64,000 nucleotides of DNA from Melanocharis versteri (GCA_013397845.1 VZTG01004393.1:682001-746000), one strand, 5' to 3'. Positions 49,928 through 64,000 are shown, counted from the stretch's first letter. Numbers and translations are program-made. Notes: generated by a model not told the origin, from the letters alone.

Positions 49928-52900
49928 CATGCAGTGACAGAGTTGAAAATGTACTTATGCACTGCATCTGAATTGTGTGACTTGCACTTACAGCTCAAGT
50001 GCTTTTACAGTCTGCACTGCTTAAGTCTATCTACACAGGCAGTCCCATGCCTTCCTGCATTCAGCCCCTTGGCTGTTTAGCTCTCACTAAAATATACAGC
50101 AAAACATATACTGATTTCAGGCATACACCATTTCCCCAGCTACATCTGGTCAAACAGCCAGCTCTCTCCAACCCCTTCCCCAACTTTTAGTCAGGACATA
50201 CCTCACCCAACCCCCTCCATCTGAGTATTGCAATGTGAACATCAGTACTTACTGAAAAGACACCAAAACACCCCTCATAAGCTACTGTCAATTCCAACAA
50301 GTGATCAGGGTGTGCAGAAAGCCACCAAATCTTCAGCCCCTAGGTCTTGCCCTCCTTGCTGAGCAGCACAGCCTTTGAGACTTAAGGAGTCAGCTGTATG
50401 TCTGCATGGACGGCGCTCTGGGAACAGGAGATTCAAAGGGACCAGTCCTGTCAAAGCCTTTTCTTTACTCCTAAAATGACAAATGTTACAGAGTTAGTCT
50501 TTTCCATCAATTCCAGTAAGAAAGCCAGTTACTAATGTGGGACATCACAGAGCTGAGCTGAAATTTAACTTTGGGGCAAAATTACAGATTATTTTATTGA
50601 TCATGACTAAACAATTTATGTTCATCACTTCAGTTTCCATTAATTCTGGTGCAATACAATCAGATGGTATCTTGAAATTCAATTTCCCCACTAACATTAG
50701 TCCTTCATGTACTCAGAAGTACCTTCATTTTGTTCAAGCACTTAGTCACTACGGCATTTTCATTTCACCGTCATTTCCCCTTTTTCACTGGAAGAAGCAT
50801 TTTTTTTCCCATCTGGGTTTAGCTTGAAGTCTGACTTATGGCTTTCTCAGATAAGTGAAAAGTGAGTCCCACTGGGGGCCTGATAGATCCTGGTTCTGTA
50901 GGATAGGGAATGAAGCAATAAGCGTTGAAGATGGCTGCATCGAGGACACACTACCTATGTTACAAACAGGAAAGCAATAGTGAGCCCAGCCACCAGCAGG
51001 CTGCATCCTGGATTGACCCCTTGCTACATGTCATTGTTAATTTTCTGACATCCCTTGAAACACTCACTTAAGACCTGTGCATATGCCCCTTGTCTGACGG
51101 TGGCATTATCTCAGTACCTGGTAATCATTCTCCCTGTACCCTGCAGTGCCTCAACACAAAAGCACTACAGTAATGCAAGACCCTGATTGCTCTTATTAAC
51201 TCACAACAGATTGCAGGCCCAGCTTTGGAGAGCTTTTAGCTGAGCAAAGGGAGATCTGCCTTACCAAAGAGCAAAGCATAGAAAGAGAGGAAAACAAGAG
51301 TGAATATCAAGTGTAAGATGATTTTATACTGTAAATCTTAACACAAAAAGGCTGCTCCTACTTGCAGCTAACAGGCTCTATTACTTGAAGAGACTGAGTT
51401 CTAAAAGGAAGCCGTATCAGCTTTCTTCTGTAGTTACTCACAAAGTGGTAAAGCAAGTACCAACCTCTATTTTCTGGGGGGTTTTCTTGGCCAGTCCTAT
51501 ATGAGGCCACTATCTGCCTCACAGAAAGGAGATATAACCATTGCAAGCATATTCAAGAGATGCTGCCCAATCATGTCCAATTCCCAGGGTGTGAGTGACA
51601 TCCCTTTTACTCTCTCCTAGGCAAAGGGGCAGCTGTCCCTTCTGCTGTGTGTTTGAGGCACGCAAATCTCTTGTTTCCACTGCGGCACAGTTGACTCCAC
51701 ATTGTAGCTGCAGCACTGCACAGCCTTCCCCTCCTCCTCCCTGTTCAACTCCCTGTGTTTGAGTAACAGAAGTGTACAAAACTGCATTAACTTAGCGAGA
51801 CTGTGGATGATAAGAGTATCATAACATTTACAAAATGGATTCCAGGTTCCTAAACCTGTACATGAAGTGCAGTTACAAATCCTTTTCTCATCTGTTACTC
51901 CTGGGCTGCAGTCAACAATGATAAAAAAGTTCTGTTTAGGCAGGCAAGAAGCAGAAAGATCTCTCTCATTTTTCCTACGTCATTACTTAAGTCTCTTGTC
52001 AAACAAGAGACTTTGGAATTTTTTTTTTCCTTTCTACTTCCTTCCTACCCCCAAAAACGCATGATACACGGGAAGTTCCAGTCCCATTCGCTAAGGAAAG
52101 CTTGAGATATCTGCAAAGCTTGCATGCCAGGTTCTGAGGGCAAAGGCTGGCACTGACAGGGAAAAGCACAGCTACAGAGCCTGCTCTGTTGCTGCAGGAG
52201 AGATACTTCTTCCTTCCTAGGTGGTTAAGAAATATTTAAACCACTTCAATTCTATGAGCATAAAGTAATACTAAGTAAAATTCAACCAGAACTGCTAGAG
52301 TAAATTCTTATTAGGATACAATTGAATTAAACACTTAAGGGATACAAAACATTTCTGTGAAAGCTGTGTTTCTAATTCGTGTGGTATCTCTAGTTGGCAC
52401 TGTTACATATTGTTGAAGGAATGCCAAAATCATCCCCAAGGCAGGATGCTTACACTTAGTAGTAGTGTCTAGTACTGCTTGCTGCAGTACTGCAACTGCC
52501 TAACTATAAACTTATCCCGGCAACCTCAGGAGCAGTGAAAGGAAAAAGCCCAGCTCGCCATGACACAAGGGGTTGCAGCTCCCAGTTCTCTAAAAAACAC
52601 GTGATAAAACAGGACAATTCATCCTGTGATGTAGCTGTTGCTTCAGCACCATTTTTAAGATTTCCTAAATGCTTGCACAGAGAGAGAACTGATGTCTATC
52701 AGGCCAGGGCTCAGATACTACCACATCTTATGGCCTTAACTCAGCAACACTGTAAGTGCCTCTTGGCCACAAAACAGGGCTCTGCCTCATCACTTCATTG
52801 TGTACTTTCCCCCGTCAGTACAGCAATGGTGCCAGTGCTCACCAGCAAGCTGTGGGAATGCCTAATCCTGCCCCACAGGTTCCAGCAGGATTTGTGCCAT

Positions 52901-55900
52901 CAGCTTCAAGAGGTGCAGGATCAATCAGTAAAAGATAGCTTTTTTACAGATAGGACACAGACTAGCAGGACTTGCGCTATTTGAAATTTGCAGCAGGGTT
53001 CTACTGGCCTTTTTTAGGTGATGAGCTCCTTTAGAAAACTGATCCTTGCCCACTGGAGTGTTTTTCCTCCAAGAAAAAGGATGCCACGACAGACTTAACC
53101 AGTTTTCCCTTTTCACTGTTGCCACAGTCACAACTCTGCCTATGCTGCTATTGCTGAGACATTCAATCCTGATGCTGGCTGCTGAACCAGGGCCTAGAAA
53201 AACAATCTGACACACAGAGCTTTGTCAGAGTGGTAGAAAGACGCAATGCAAAGAAATCCTGACAAATAGGAAAGGGATCTAAAGGTGACAATACTTACTG
53301 AAGCTCTGTGAGAAATATATTTAACAAAGTAAGGTGTTTTTGAGTATTGTAACATGTAGATCAATTGACATTTAATTGCATGGATGAGTTATCCCCAGAT
53401 ACTGAGTGCTGTACCTTGTGACACTTAAGCGTCATTCCTCAAAGTGCAATAGTAAGTCATTTTTGCACCTGGTGTGGCATCATTCCTGCTAAATCCATCA
53501 GTATTTGTCTCACAGAGGAGGCTGCACCGAATATGGTGTAAGTAAGCTTCTATTATATTTATTTAGATATTTCGGAGAATCTGCAGCCTAGACTCCTACA
53601 TGAAAATCCAGTTTAGTGGCCACAAAAGAGATGACGCTTCTGGGCAAGGGAAGAGTATTCCATCTCAGAAAGCTCAGAAGACAAAAATGGCTGGAAGTGT
53701 GCCACTGGGGAAAACTACTCATTGAACTCAGCAACAATTGAAGACATTATTACAATTTCTTCTGGACAGAATTGTGGAAAACTAAAAGTAACGCTTATTA
53801 ATGACTGATTATTCATAGACTGATTCTCTATCCCATAGACTTATTCTCTATCCCTCAGTTCCTCCACAAATTCAGAACAGGCTGCCTCTAGGTCCCTTTA
53901 CAAAGGCTCACAAATGCCCAAGAGCATTCTCCGCAACTCTGACATGTGGAGCAATTCTCTTGCATTTCTCCATCTTGCCATTCTGTCTGCACACCACATA
54001 AAAGAGCCCACAACCTGGTGCTCTGCTGGAACAGATGAGTTTCTCCTCAGTTTTTCTGCTAATCTTTCATACTTCATTTCACATGGGACTAAGTATTTTG
54101 CCTGTCTGTAAATATCCATGGGTGTCTGCCACTATTCATCAATAGTTTTACCTGACAGTTGTTTTTAAGGCAGTATCTGTTTGATTTGTGAAGTGGCTAG
54201 TGAGTAAATGAATGCATTCTATTTGGAAGACACAGTGAATGCAAGCCAACCACCAGAGCTAGCTCAAGGTTTCTTAGCATAAGCGCACTACATTGTGCTG
54301 CCCTGAGGATGAAATGCATATATTACACACAGAGCTGGGTTTTTCTGCCACAGAAAAGTGAACAGGATCCAGCAAAGGCTCCCATGACCCATTTTTCCTG
54401 AAGTAGCTGCTGTTTCATACATTCTCATCCCCTTTCCTGGCAGCAGCAGCTGTCAGGCTGGCTTTCAGGGCTCTGCCAGGGCCCATTCTGCCATCCCTAT
54501 TGCTGCCTCCTTTGCCTGTGCCTAGATCTGGCTCTGCCAAGCACCGAGAGATGTGCCTCATTCAAAAGTAAAGAAAAATCCCCGAATCAGCTCTGTGAGT
54601 TCTACCTATGCATATACTTTCACCTCACTAGAAATCATTTATCTATCAATAATCTTGCCTGCAAAATTGAAACAAAATTTTGTGCAGTATGTGCCACTTC
54701 CCATCTTGTCTTGAGTTTAGCTCTTACTGAAATCTGCTGCATTATGTTAAAAGAAAAATAGTACTTCTGCCCAAATTGCCGAGGTCACTACTAATTGCTT
54801 CTCTTTGGTAAGTGAGGGAGGCACATACATGCACACACATGTTCACAGACACCTACTGCATTCAAAAGAAAACTTATTTTGTGCTTTATTTGAATGATCA
54901 AATTTTTGCAAGGGTACTTGAAAAAAATACAAACTCTAAAGCCAGCTATACACAATGCAGGGTGCAGAATGGCATGGTAAGCCTAAGCATGCACCAAGTT
55001 ACCAATAGGATACATGCCCCAGTGAAGTCTCAGTTCACACTTCATAATTAAAAAAGATTTACTGCACTTAAGAAATCCCTCAACACACTTCATGAGCACA
55101 AGGCTAGAGTGATATAAGAGAACTTGAACTGCTCCCTTGCTTTGAGATACCTTTTTACTTAACAATTGACCACAAAATATGTAATAGTGCATGTTCATAT
55201 GCAGTACATTTCAGCAAGTAAAGCATCAGGGATTTATCCACACAAAAGTTGCAGATCTCTCATTCCCCCTTCCTGCAAGATAAGGAGGAGGGGCATATAA
55301 CACAATGAAGACTAACCCACTCTGGAATTAAACACTGTCTGCACTGAAACAGTGAATTTTGCTCTTGAGGTGATAAATACAACCCAAGAAGAGCAAATAA
55401 TTTTGTAGAACTCGTTACACCTGTGGGAAGAAATCCATGGGTCCATTTTCCAGAGTTGGGACAAGCGTCTCAGGCCCAGCCTTGCAAAGCATCCAGCTGT
55501 GGGAAGGAAGGGGTGGCTTGGCAGAAATAGTAAAGCTGGTCAGGGAGTAAGGGAAAACTGCCAAATACACAAGCCCTGATTACAATTAGTATATTTAAAG
55601 ACTCTTCTGTTATGAGATCTCTAAAATGGAAGAGTTTGGGGAATGTTAACCCTTTCTAGTGGTATAGCTGGGTACATTAGCTGCTCCAGAGCACTCCAGT
55701 TCATTTGCATTACACAGTAGCAGAAAAGCAATGAAAATGGTCCCTTTCAGGGAATAATGTCCCAAGAAGGGGATTGATGGCAGCATAGGGCTGGCAGTGT
55801 GGCTTCCTAGAGAAATACATGGGACCTGTGCTTGAAGCAGAGTGCTGGAGAAGAAGCAGTGCCACCCATCCTTGATTTCCCATCACCCAGCAGGGAAAGG

Positions 55901-58900
55901 GCAACTGAATATAAATGAGGCCAACCCTGAAAGCTAAAATGTCCCCCAGAACCAGCAAGTCCAAAGGTGTCACACAGCTGAGCATAAAATCAAGAGTCAT
56001 GGCTGTTGCATTTATATTCCCCCCAGACCTGAGGCATGCCAGAAGTAGTACAGTTCTCATTAGTAACTACTGTTACAATTTTAAAAAGGCTGTTCAATAT
56101 CATTGACTTCATACACCAACAAAAGACCACAACAATCAAGAGATTTATCAATGAAATCACAGAAAAGGCAGCTTGCTTTTGAAACAGTCTAAGATAAGGA
56201 TTCATAGGACACAAAAAGGATGGACTGATCTATTTTTATAGAAAGATAAATTACATGGAATATTACATTAATTATGTGCTGTCCATGATTTCATATGAGG
56301 AGTACGAATTTTTAATTTTACTGATGGAAAATCTAATTTGTTTTTCCCATGGCTAAAAAGCTGATTATATATGAATTTGACAATCATAATCAGAAATTAT
56401 TATTTTGTTGAGACTGTTATTCTTATAAACCTGATTTCATATGCATGAACAAAATGATGTGCTCTGATTAGAACAGGAAGCAGAAATAACACCACTAGCA
56501 CAAATGTCTATAAAATGCCTCTGCAAACAAGAATGCCACAAGATCTAGACATCATTTCAGTGAAATACAGGCCATCCTGATGCACACAAAGAACATGCAC
56601 ACAGGTAGAGGTTGCTTGCTCAGCACTGCCAGACATGGACTCCACTTGCACATTTACCCTTAAGACACATTATGCAGAAGTTATGAATTACATATAATTA
56701 TAGTCTCTCACTTAATAGCAGAAGTGGCTCTTCCCACACAGACCTTGTAAAAGCTGATCTACTTAATCAGGTTTTTATAATGTTGCATTCTTCACTCATT
56801 TGGATAGCACTGGATAAATTGACCTAAGACTTTATTGCAGAAGACAGATTCCCAAAAATCTACTGCTCACTTAATGGTAACTCCTTTTATCCTCCACATT
56901 ACTGACTGTCTAGTTCTAAGCAACCACTTTGTTTATGGAGCAACATTCCACCCACACACTGCAATCCCCTCTCAGAGCTCAAGACTATTCAAAGCATTGC
57001 CACCAGCTATGAGGAAGAAGTTCCCTTATCTTTTGCCCCCCCCACCACCTTTTTTCCTCTCAGATTTTACGTATTTGTCAGCAATACAGTAAAATACCAT
57101 TAAGCAAAAGCACTGGCATATTTCTACCACATGAAACCTATGCTTTTATGTACATATACTGCTTAATAAAAAGGAAAAAAAGATTTCTCCTACTACTCCT
57201 GTTTGAGCAGCTTTAATGATTTGGTTCACTTAAAAACAAAACAACAAGACACCCAACAACAATACAAATATCTAGAAAGACACCCAACCAGATTCTCAGG
57301 TATGTGAAAAGTTAAACTAAGACCAGTAAGGGCTATATCAGAAGCCCTTGGCAGGGCTTCCCCCTTGCTGTAGAAAAGGCCAGAATCACAAGCCTGTGCA
57401 GTACATATGAGCCCACCTGCCCTTGCTCACAGGTCAATGCTCACCTTACACCTCATTGCAGCACTCACTCCAGTTGTTAAGCATCAAGGTACAAGGACAA
57501 GAGAAAGCACCAGAAACAGTCAGGAAGAAGCAGACTTGAGGAATCAACACAAGCAGCTTCCTGACAGCACAGATGACAAATGTCTTCCTGTACTCTGGCC
57601 TACCACATGCCTTACCTTAGAAGGAACCATCCCAAAACACAGGTCCGTTTTCCTGTGATTTCACTCCCTGGCTCTCCAGTGGAGATCAATAATCACAGCA
57701 GTGCTGGCTGCCTGCAGAAGCTTGGGACCAGGCCATGGAAATCCCAGTGCAACCATAAAGAGAACACAGCAATTGAACAGGAAGCAGAGGAAGGAACAAA
57801 GCTTATCTAACTTCAGCTCTGCAAACCACAAGTAGTGCTAAAGTAGCATATAGCTCCAAAGTGGATACTTCAGGATGGTTTTGCTTGAGTGAAAAGTTTG
57901 AAAATAAAAATTGATTTGGAAGAGTTACACTGCTTGTACATATGGAGTTTACCCTGTGGGGCCAGATGTTCACATTTTATTAAACACACATATTAGAGGA
58001 GACTCACAATAAAGAATAGTGTGAATGATTCCAATTTTTCTTTGGCAGAACTCCAGCAGGAAATAATCCTCTGTCAACTATAGCTCTGTCCTCTGGTACA
58101 ATACAGACTCGGACAATGCATCTGTTGGACTCATTTAAATATGTCCAAGTCTGTGTTTCATTGTTTTTAAAGACTTTTTCTGTTAAAAATCATTAACAAT
58201 AAATAATTCTGAACAATAGAACAATGTGATAAAAACAAGGCACAGCTCTTACCAGTCATTGAAGGAGATTATAGAAGGAAAAGAAAATAGAGTTACATGT
58301 CTTCAAACAAATAATTTAGGCAACATGCAGTATTATGTAAGGTGCTAAGAGCATCTCTCATTTTAAAAGTAAAGATTTTTGTCTAACACTGAACCACCCT
58401 AGTTAAAGAAATACAATAAAAATTACTCTTTATTCCGGAAACAGAGTTAACATATTGTAAAATCTGGTGATCCAGGGAAACAGCAATGCATTTCCTAAAA
58501 TACCTGGCATTGTTCCAGTGCTTCATCAGCATCCTGAAAATACAGAGAATTGAAAAAACACCCATTATTGCTGCATGATATGAATTTCAGACAATGCAAA
58601 AAGTTCAGCACAATTCCATATAAGTCACATCCAATTTGGATCACACCATGCAATAGCCAAGCAGTTCAGAAGGATGAATTCTGTTTTCAAAACCATAATA
58701 AAATATTTTCATGTGTAATTTGTACAGCAAACTTTATGTTCTGTATATGGAAAAGAAAACAAGAGAGGGTCAGACTTCTAAAAATCAACACTAATTTAGT
58801 GGGTGTTTTTGAAAACAAACCTGGCAAAGCATGTATATTGCTACTCAGGAACACCTGGAACTCTGTATTAAAGACCCCATATTACTTACTGTTTTACTGA

Positions 58901-61900
58901 GAATTATCATTTAGAGGGATATGGGTTTGTGGACAACAGTCCTCACATTCATTTTCTGATCCTTCTTGCAGCACTCTTGAAAACCTGGAAGCGTTCATCA
59001 GACCAGAATGTAGTTCAGCTGCAAACAGAAGTGTTAATATGTTTGTCAGAAGCCACAGAGACTTATAACCAAAAGGCAGCTTGGGTTGCCTTCTGAGAGA
59101 CAGCATTACACAAAACACTGCTGTTAGGTACTCAGAATTTTTCTGATGATACAAATCATTAGAAAATCCGGATGCTCAAGGGCAGCCAGACTCATTGACT
59201 ATGGAATCAATTTATGACCCTGCTATTGCAGGTGCTGTGTCAGACAACTATGAGGGATGCTGCTCCGGTTCTTATTCTCCTGACCTCCCACACTGCCAAA
59301 TCTGTGTCCCATTAACTTTGCTGGGACTGACATTTTCTGTGGTAACCAGATCTGAATTAAAATTCTATCCTCCATTCCCTTGTAGCTGCTCCCTTGAAGT
59401 TTAGGCACCAAAATATCCTCTTTGTTTTCTACAGTCTTAGTATTGAGTTTTCCTTATCAATGATGTTAACCCTGTAAGTTTATTTTCTCATTTAGAAATA
59501 GCTGATTGATTTTTTACAGATATAACCCCCATAAAAGAGAAATACAATTTCTTTTCCATATTGTATTTGGTAACCACAAAGCTAAAAAATGAATTCTATA
59601 AGATCAGGTGATCCTGCTTTGACAGACAAGGCATTGTCCTTTCATCATAACTAGAATTAGTAGAGCTAGGAAAAATCATTAAATCATGACAAGACTGCTA
59701 CAATGCTGTGCATTCCCCTCTAACATAAGATGAGAGGGGCACGATCTCTTCAGCTATTTAACATATCTTTTAAGGACAGACATTCAAAGAGAATTTTTTC
59801 TAATAAAATAATTTCTGAAAGTTACTGTGCAAATCTGAAGAGTAAAGATTCAGCAATGCTAGAATGCCTCTTAGTAATAACCTACTTCTTTACAGAACTG
59901 GATCTTTAGCAGGACCAGTGAAAAGTTTCCAGAAAAGTCCAATTATTACAAGAATAAAAAAGCCTATGTAATATAAGAACATGGCTGTTGTAGCACAGTA
60001 ATGCTGTGGTTTTTGTATAGTGCAATGGTATGGAGTAAAGTGGGTGTTGCCAAAAAGGAAAACAGTATTTACACAGGAGAGCAGCAAAATTGTCACCCAC
60101 TATTTTACTTCCCTCTCACACATGCAAGACCTTCAACTGAAGGTGTTGGACACAAGATGTGGCACATGCTATTTTACACCCACTGGTGGATACCTGGCAG
60201 CTACTAGTGGGGGTGAGCAGTGGGGAAGAGAATCAGAACCATCCTCCTTCCCCTACGCCCTGTCCACCAGTAGCACAGGGGGTTTTTACTGCCACTGCCC
60301 CTCAGCTCAGGGAGGTCCTGTGACATTGCCCGAGGAGGGTAGGGAGGAGATTGTTATGACTCTGATGAAGTCAGAGGACAGCAATAAGGCTCAAGGGAGC
60401 AGAGAGAATTTAGTCTTCATAGAGCCCAAGAACTGCTCACAATACCAGGCACCATGGTATCAAGAAGACACAAAATCAGCAGAAGTAAGCACTGCAGTTT
60501 AAAATACCTATGAGCATTGAGGAAGAGTCTAAAGAATCCAGAATGATGGGAATAAACTGAAGATATGCTCCATTGTCAATATACTCAGCTAGTAAAGAGG
60601 GGCTCAAAGAGAAAATTAAAAGCCTAAGTACAAATACCAATTAGAAATTAATCAACTCAGTATCAGAATAGCAGAAATCAGCTAGAGAGCTAATTGGATT
60701 CACAAATTAAAGCTAAAAAGACACTGGAGAGAGCTGCACTAGCTTTTGAAAAGCATAAAGTTATAATGATCCAGAGGAGAGTACAAAAACCCCAAAGAAA
60801 TTTATAATCTTTCTATGAACACGTAAATAGGTGTCAATGAGAGCAAACAAAAAATTTCAAACTATGAAGTTACAACTTCAATAAATATAAAGTCTAGATT
60901 ATAATCCACTTGTGTATTGTAACTAAAGAAAACAGAACAAAAAGAACCCATCCGAATCAGCACCACAAATCTGGACTGGGTCCCCATAGAAACTTCATAG
61001 TAAGCCTAGTAGAACACCAGAACCAGCTACACAAAGATACTACAACACTCTCTAGTCCAAGGATTTTAACAAAGGAAAAAAAAAGACCCAACCAAAAACA
61101 CCCCCCAACAAAACGTAAAGAAACCAAGAAGCCACCCTACAGTACCCAAACAAAAGTAACAAGACAGGTATTATGACAGCGGACAAATTCAATAAAGAAC
61201 CCAAATCACTAGAGAAACTCACATCAATAAAGCAGAGCCGAAAAACCCCCGGCTCAGGGCTGAGCTTATACGCAGCACCTGGGCCGCACGGGCAGAGGGT
61301 GTGGGTGGAGGCCCCAGGTGAGGTTGGTCAAGGCCATTAAGGGCAATGACAGCACTCAGAACCATTCCCATCTGTAATGCTAAAGTAATACTGGCAGTGC
61401 TGAGCTTTGCTTACTATTACTTACCAAGGATAAGTTTGACTCATTATAAAGGTCACTTTCATAAATACGTCTTCAATGTATCTTGCAAAGCTATCCAATG
61501 TAGTTATTAAAATAGTCTTGTCACACACACAGAATCTAGTTTACAGGCTTGGGTATGATTTAGGCTGCATTTTAATGGACTTGTTCTGAGATAGTGATTT
61601 AAAATGTATTTGAAATGACAGATGAGAAAATTATTTATAATGTACTTCATTGAAGGTCCCTGCACACGGACTGGTTCACCCAAAACATTAGTAAATATGC
61701 CAGTGCTGCTCTCATCCATAGGATATTTTGAGGACCAGAATGGTAAACTAATTGCAATACAAAGATTAACAGAGGGCTGTGAACAAGTATGACAAGTATG
61801 ACAGCATTTAGGGATACTTCATGACTGCTTTGGGAGATTATTTAATGTCTGTCTTCTGACCTGTGGGAAAGGCAAACCACTAGAGAACATCCCTGATGTT

Positions 61901-63744
61901 CACACACCAGACCCACTTCACTTTGAAGAGGGACATTAGATTGTTGTAATTCTTTCTCTGATAAAATGCACTTACCCTTAAAGTTCTCAGGTTTGGTAAT
62001 AAGAAGATGGAAAGACAAAGTGTTAGAATAGCTGGGATGGCAGGAAAACATAACCTTAGAAGTGAAGTCAGGTGTCCAATAGAATGCCCTAATTTCAAAA
62101 TGTTCTCTGAATGCAAATAAAGCCTAGAATTATTACTGAAATAACAAAAGCTGAATCCTCACAACAGATTGACAGAATACCTCGTTTATTATTGCATTCA
62201 TTTTATCAAAGATTCTTACTGTAGAACACAGGTATGTGCTCAGACCACCTTGTATTTGATACGATGCAAACATAGGGGGGAAAAAAAAGCTGGTTTGCTC
62301 CAAAGCAAGTCATTAGCTGGGTACAAAGGGAGATAGTAAATGTGTCCAGACACACAGATGTATGGGGAGGAGCAAGACACAGAAATTATACAGGGGATCC
62401 TGGTCTTGACATTGCACTCCACATTGTCATGAAATTTTGTTCTTTGGGATTGGGGGGTACTTTTACTGACATTTTGCTGAAATCTCTTTGTGGAGATTTC
62501 AAAGGAGCTATTTGGAGATCAATGCAGCACAGAGATTTAAACAGCCTTCCTGTGAGCTGAGAGGAAACAGAAGAACACAGAAATGACAAGGGCAACAGGG
62601 ACAGGAATTGTGGCCTTGCATATATGTTACTGTGTGAGAGAACACATAGGTTAGGAAAAGGTTTAAAAGTGAAGGCAGAACAAGATAATGCAATCAAGTA
62701 TATAGTCATGGAGTACAGGAAGATTCTCTTGAAGCAGTATTGCAGCCAGGAAATAGGATAATACTGGATGAAGAGAAGAATGAAATGTATCATTATGTAT
62801 TTTTTTAATAGTGAAGTTTAGGTTGTATGCCACACAGGGAAAACCGCATTGTTGGAAGCTTATCATCATGGTAGAAAAAGGCCAAGAAAAAAACCCAAAC
62901 CAAACAAAAAAGCCAACAAATCAAAACACCCCAAACTGTTCTTTATTTAAATATTATGGCTGTTCAAAGGTAACTTACATGTGCAAAAGTACCTCTAAAC
63001 CACAAAAAATACTTTAGTTATGGCTTCTTCTTTTAATAACAGATTGGATAGTATCTCTTTAGTAACAGATGATATCAATAACTTCTTTGTAAAACTCGTA
63101 TATTGTCAAGTTTTGGCAAGTTATAAGGCAAATCCTGTGTAGCCTCTTAGTTAACAGAGCAGACACTTCTTGTTCGTTTGATAAAGCTGGCACAGCTCAG
63201 GGTAACTATTAGGGATGTTAAAATTGTGATGCTTTTAATTCTGTAGAGTGGCTGTATAAAATAATATGGTTGGGTTTTCTGTCTACAGACTGCTGTAAAA
63301 CAGGCTCACCAGGTGTGTTGATACAAGCTGTGTAACCGTGTTGGACTGTGTCACCATGCATTCTGAGTTTACTGTCTTAAGGTTAATTTGTTGGAGCAAG
63401 ATTACTCTGAAAAGTAAAACCAGCTATATACTGATGCAGTTCTTTTAAGCTAGTTACAAGTAAAAATATTTACTAATGACTGTGCTTCAGCTAGATCAGG
63501 TGAAATTATTTTAAACTGGTGGGGCCACACTGTTGCAGTTTTACGGACAGAGGCCCCAGTATATATGGCACTAATTTACGCAAGGGACCTAAGCTGGAGT
63601 ACGTATCTCTTCTCTCATATTTGTACCAATATATTGGGGTGAAAAGCATTTACACAACTCTAACAATGCTAGAACTGTTCAAATGATACAAGCTGCTTTA
63701 AGGGAAGCCCTGAGTCTTCTTTGCTGCTACAGCAGTTCATTTGT
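49928..63744. other. 14-kb gene-free stretch
   Basis: No recognisable coding exon, RNA gene or mobile element over 13.8 kb of mostly AT-rich sequence. The longest open frames (52535-52984 plus, 149 codons; 60020-60502 plus, 160 codons) have no domain motif and no supporting splice or start context. A/C-rich tracts occur at about 57230-57270, 61075-61130 and 62881-62940, and a small GC-richer patch at 61240-61330. Confidence 0.6.
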
Positions 63745-64000
63745 TGCTGGTGTTGGATCCTGGCCTATGTCAGGAATGGTATGGCCAGCAGGACAAAGGG
63801 TGTGATTCTTCCCCTGTGCTGGGCACTGGTGGGGCCACACCTCGAGATGTGTCCCGTTCTGGGCCCCTCAATTCAGAGAAGGCATTTAGGTGCTGGAATG
63901 GGTCCAGAGAAGGGCAATGGTGCTGGGGAAAGGTCTGGAGCACAGGTGAGGAACAGCTGAGAGTGTTTAGCCTGGAGGAGACTCAGGTGTGACCTTATCA
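63745..64000 (+). mobile_element. CR1 LINE ORF2 end, runs off window
   Basis: CR1 in plus orientation. Landmarks are TTGGATCCTGGCCTATGTCA, GGAATGGTATGGCCAGCAGG, CACTGGTGGGGCCACACCTC, TTCTGGGCCCCTCAATTCAG and GTTTAGCCTGGAGGAGACTC. This is the C-terminal end of the reverse-transcriptase ORF and start of the 3' region. The frame is broken and the element continues past the right edge. Confidence 0.93.

Noticed and set aside
52535..52984. 149-codon plus-strand frame
   Set aside because: No domain, signal peptide or splice context. Composition like surrounding spacer.
53898..54119. 73-codon minus frame considered as a retroelement or gene fragment
   Set aside because: The residues do not match CR1 ORF2, retroviral proteins or any family I recognise.
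60020..60502. 160-codon plus-strand frame
   Set aside because: No recognisable domain, ordinary spacer composition, poor start context. Longest of many chance frames in 14 kb. Protein search and RNA-seq would settle it.
62881..62940. A-rich tract considered as a SINE tail
   Set aside because: No tRNA- or 7SL-derived body upstream and no target-site duplication found.
1..64000. CRISPR arrays, bacterial operons, tRNA or rRNA genes
   Set aside because: No regularly spaced repeats, ribosome-binding-site-led gene chains, tRNA-like cloverleaf boxes or rRNA blocks were recognised. The window is vertebrate nuclear DNA.

Overview
The window is vertebrate nuclear DNA from a draft bird assembly, most likely a passerine. 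Support: spliced genes with long AT-rich introns and spacers, five truncated CR1 LINE fragments, three LTR-type endogenous retroviral pieces, no Alu/B1-like SINEs, and assembly gaps (387 N at 7062-7448; single N at 5821, 6483 and 42249). The LTR at 41910-42454 resembles, from memory, a family common in songbirds.

Left part (1-7061): the 5' end of VPS13C on the minus strand. Five coding exons (6855-6756, 4512-4469, 3457-3415, 2648-2553, 1843-1742) join with perfect phase into the first 128 codons plus one base of the N-terminal chorein (bridge-like lipid transfer) domain. The rest of the gene lies left of the window; a 51-nt possible further exon is at 1320-1370. The CpG-island promoter runs into the 387-N gap. 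A 266-bp segment next to exon 1 is present twice (5555-5820, 6484-6749) around a misplaced contig bounded by single Ns. This looks like unmerged haplotypes.

Middle (7449-34620): about 27 kb without a recognisable gene. It holds a partial LTR next to the gap (7449-7817), CR1 pieces at 9100, 26721 and 32203, a perfect 24-bp palindrome carrying two opposed CCAAT boxes (15994-16017), and a G-run tract (21402-21517).

Centre (34642-36780): a complete C2CD4A/B-type gene on the minus strand. It has a single coding exon (432 codons), a candidate 5'UTR intron of 333 bp, a TATA-like box inside a CpG island, and an AATAAA signal only about 45 bp after the stop. VPS13C next to C2CD4A/B matches the human chromosome 15 neighbourhood, a known type 2 diabetes association region.

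Right part (36800-64000): about 27 kb without a recognisable gene. It holds two complete solo LTRs with clean target-site duplications (41910-42454 with ACAGT; 49340-49923 with TAAG), two minus-strand CR1 pieces (41081, 46153), and a plus-strand CR1 running off the right edge. I found no convincing tRNA, rRNA, CRISPR or bacterial-type feature, and no clear undescribed coding system. The most notable items are the assembly duplication, the solo LTRs and the compact C2CD4 gene structure.
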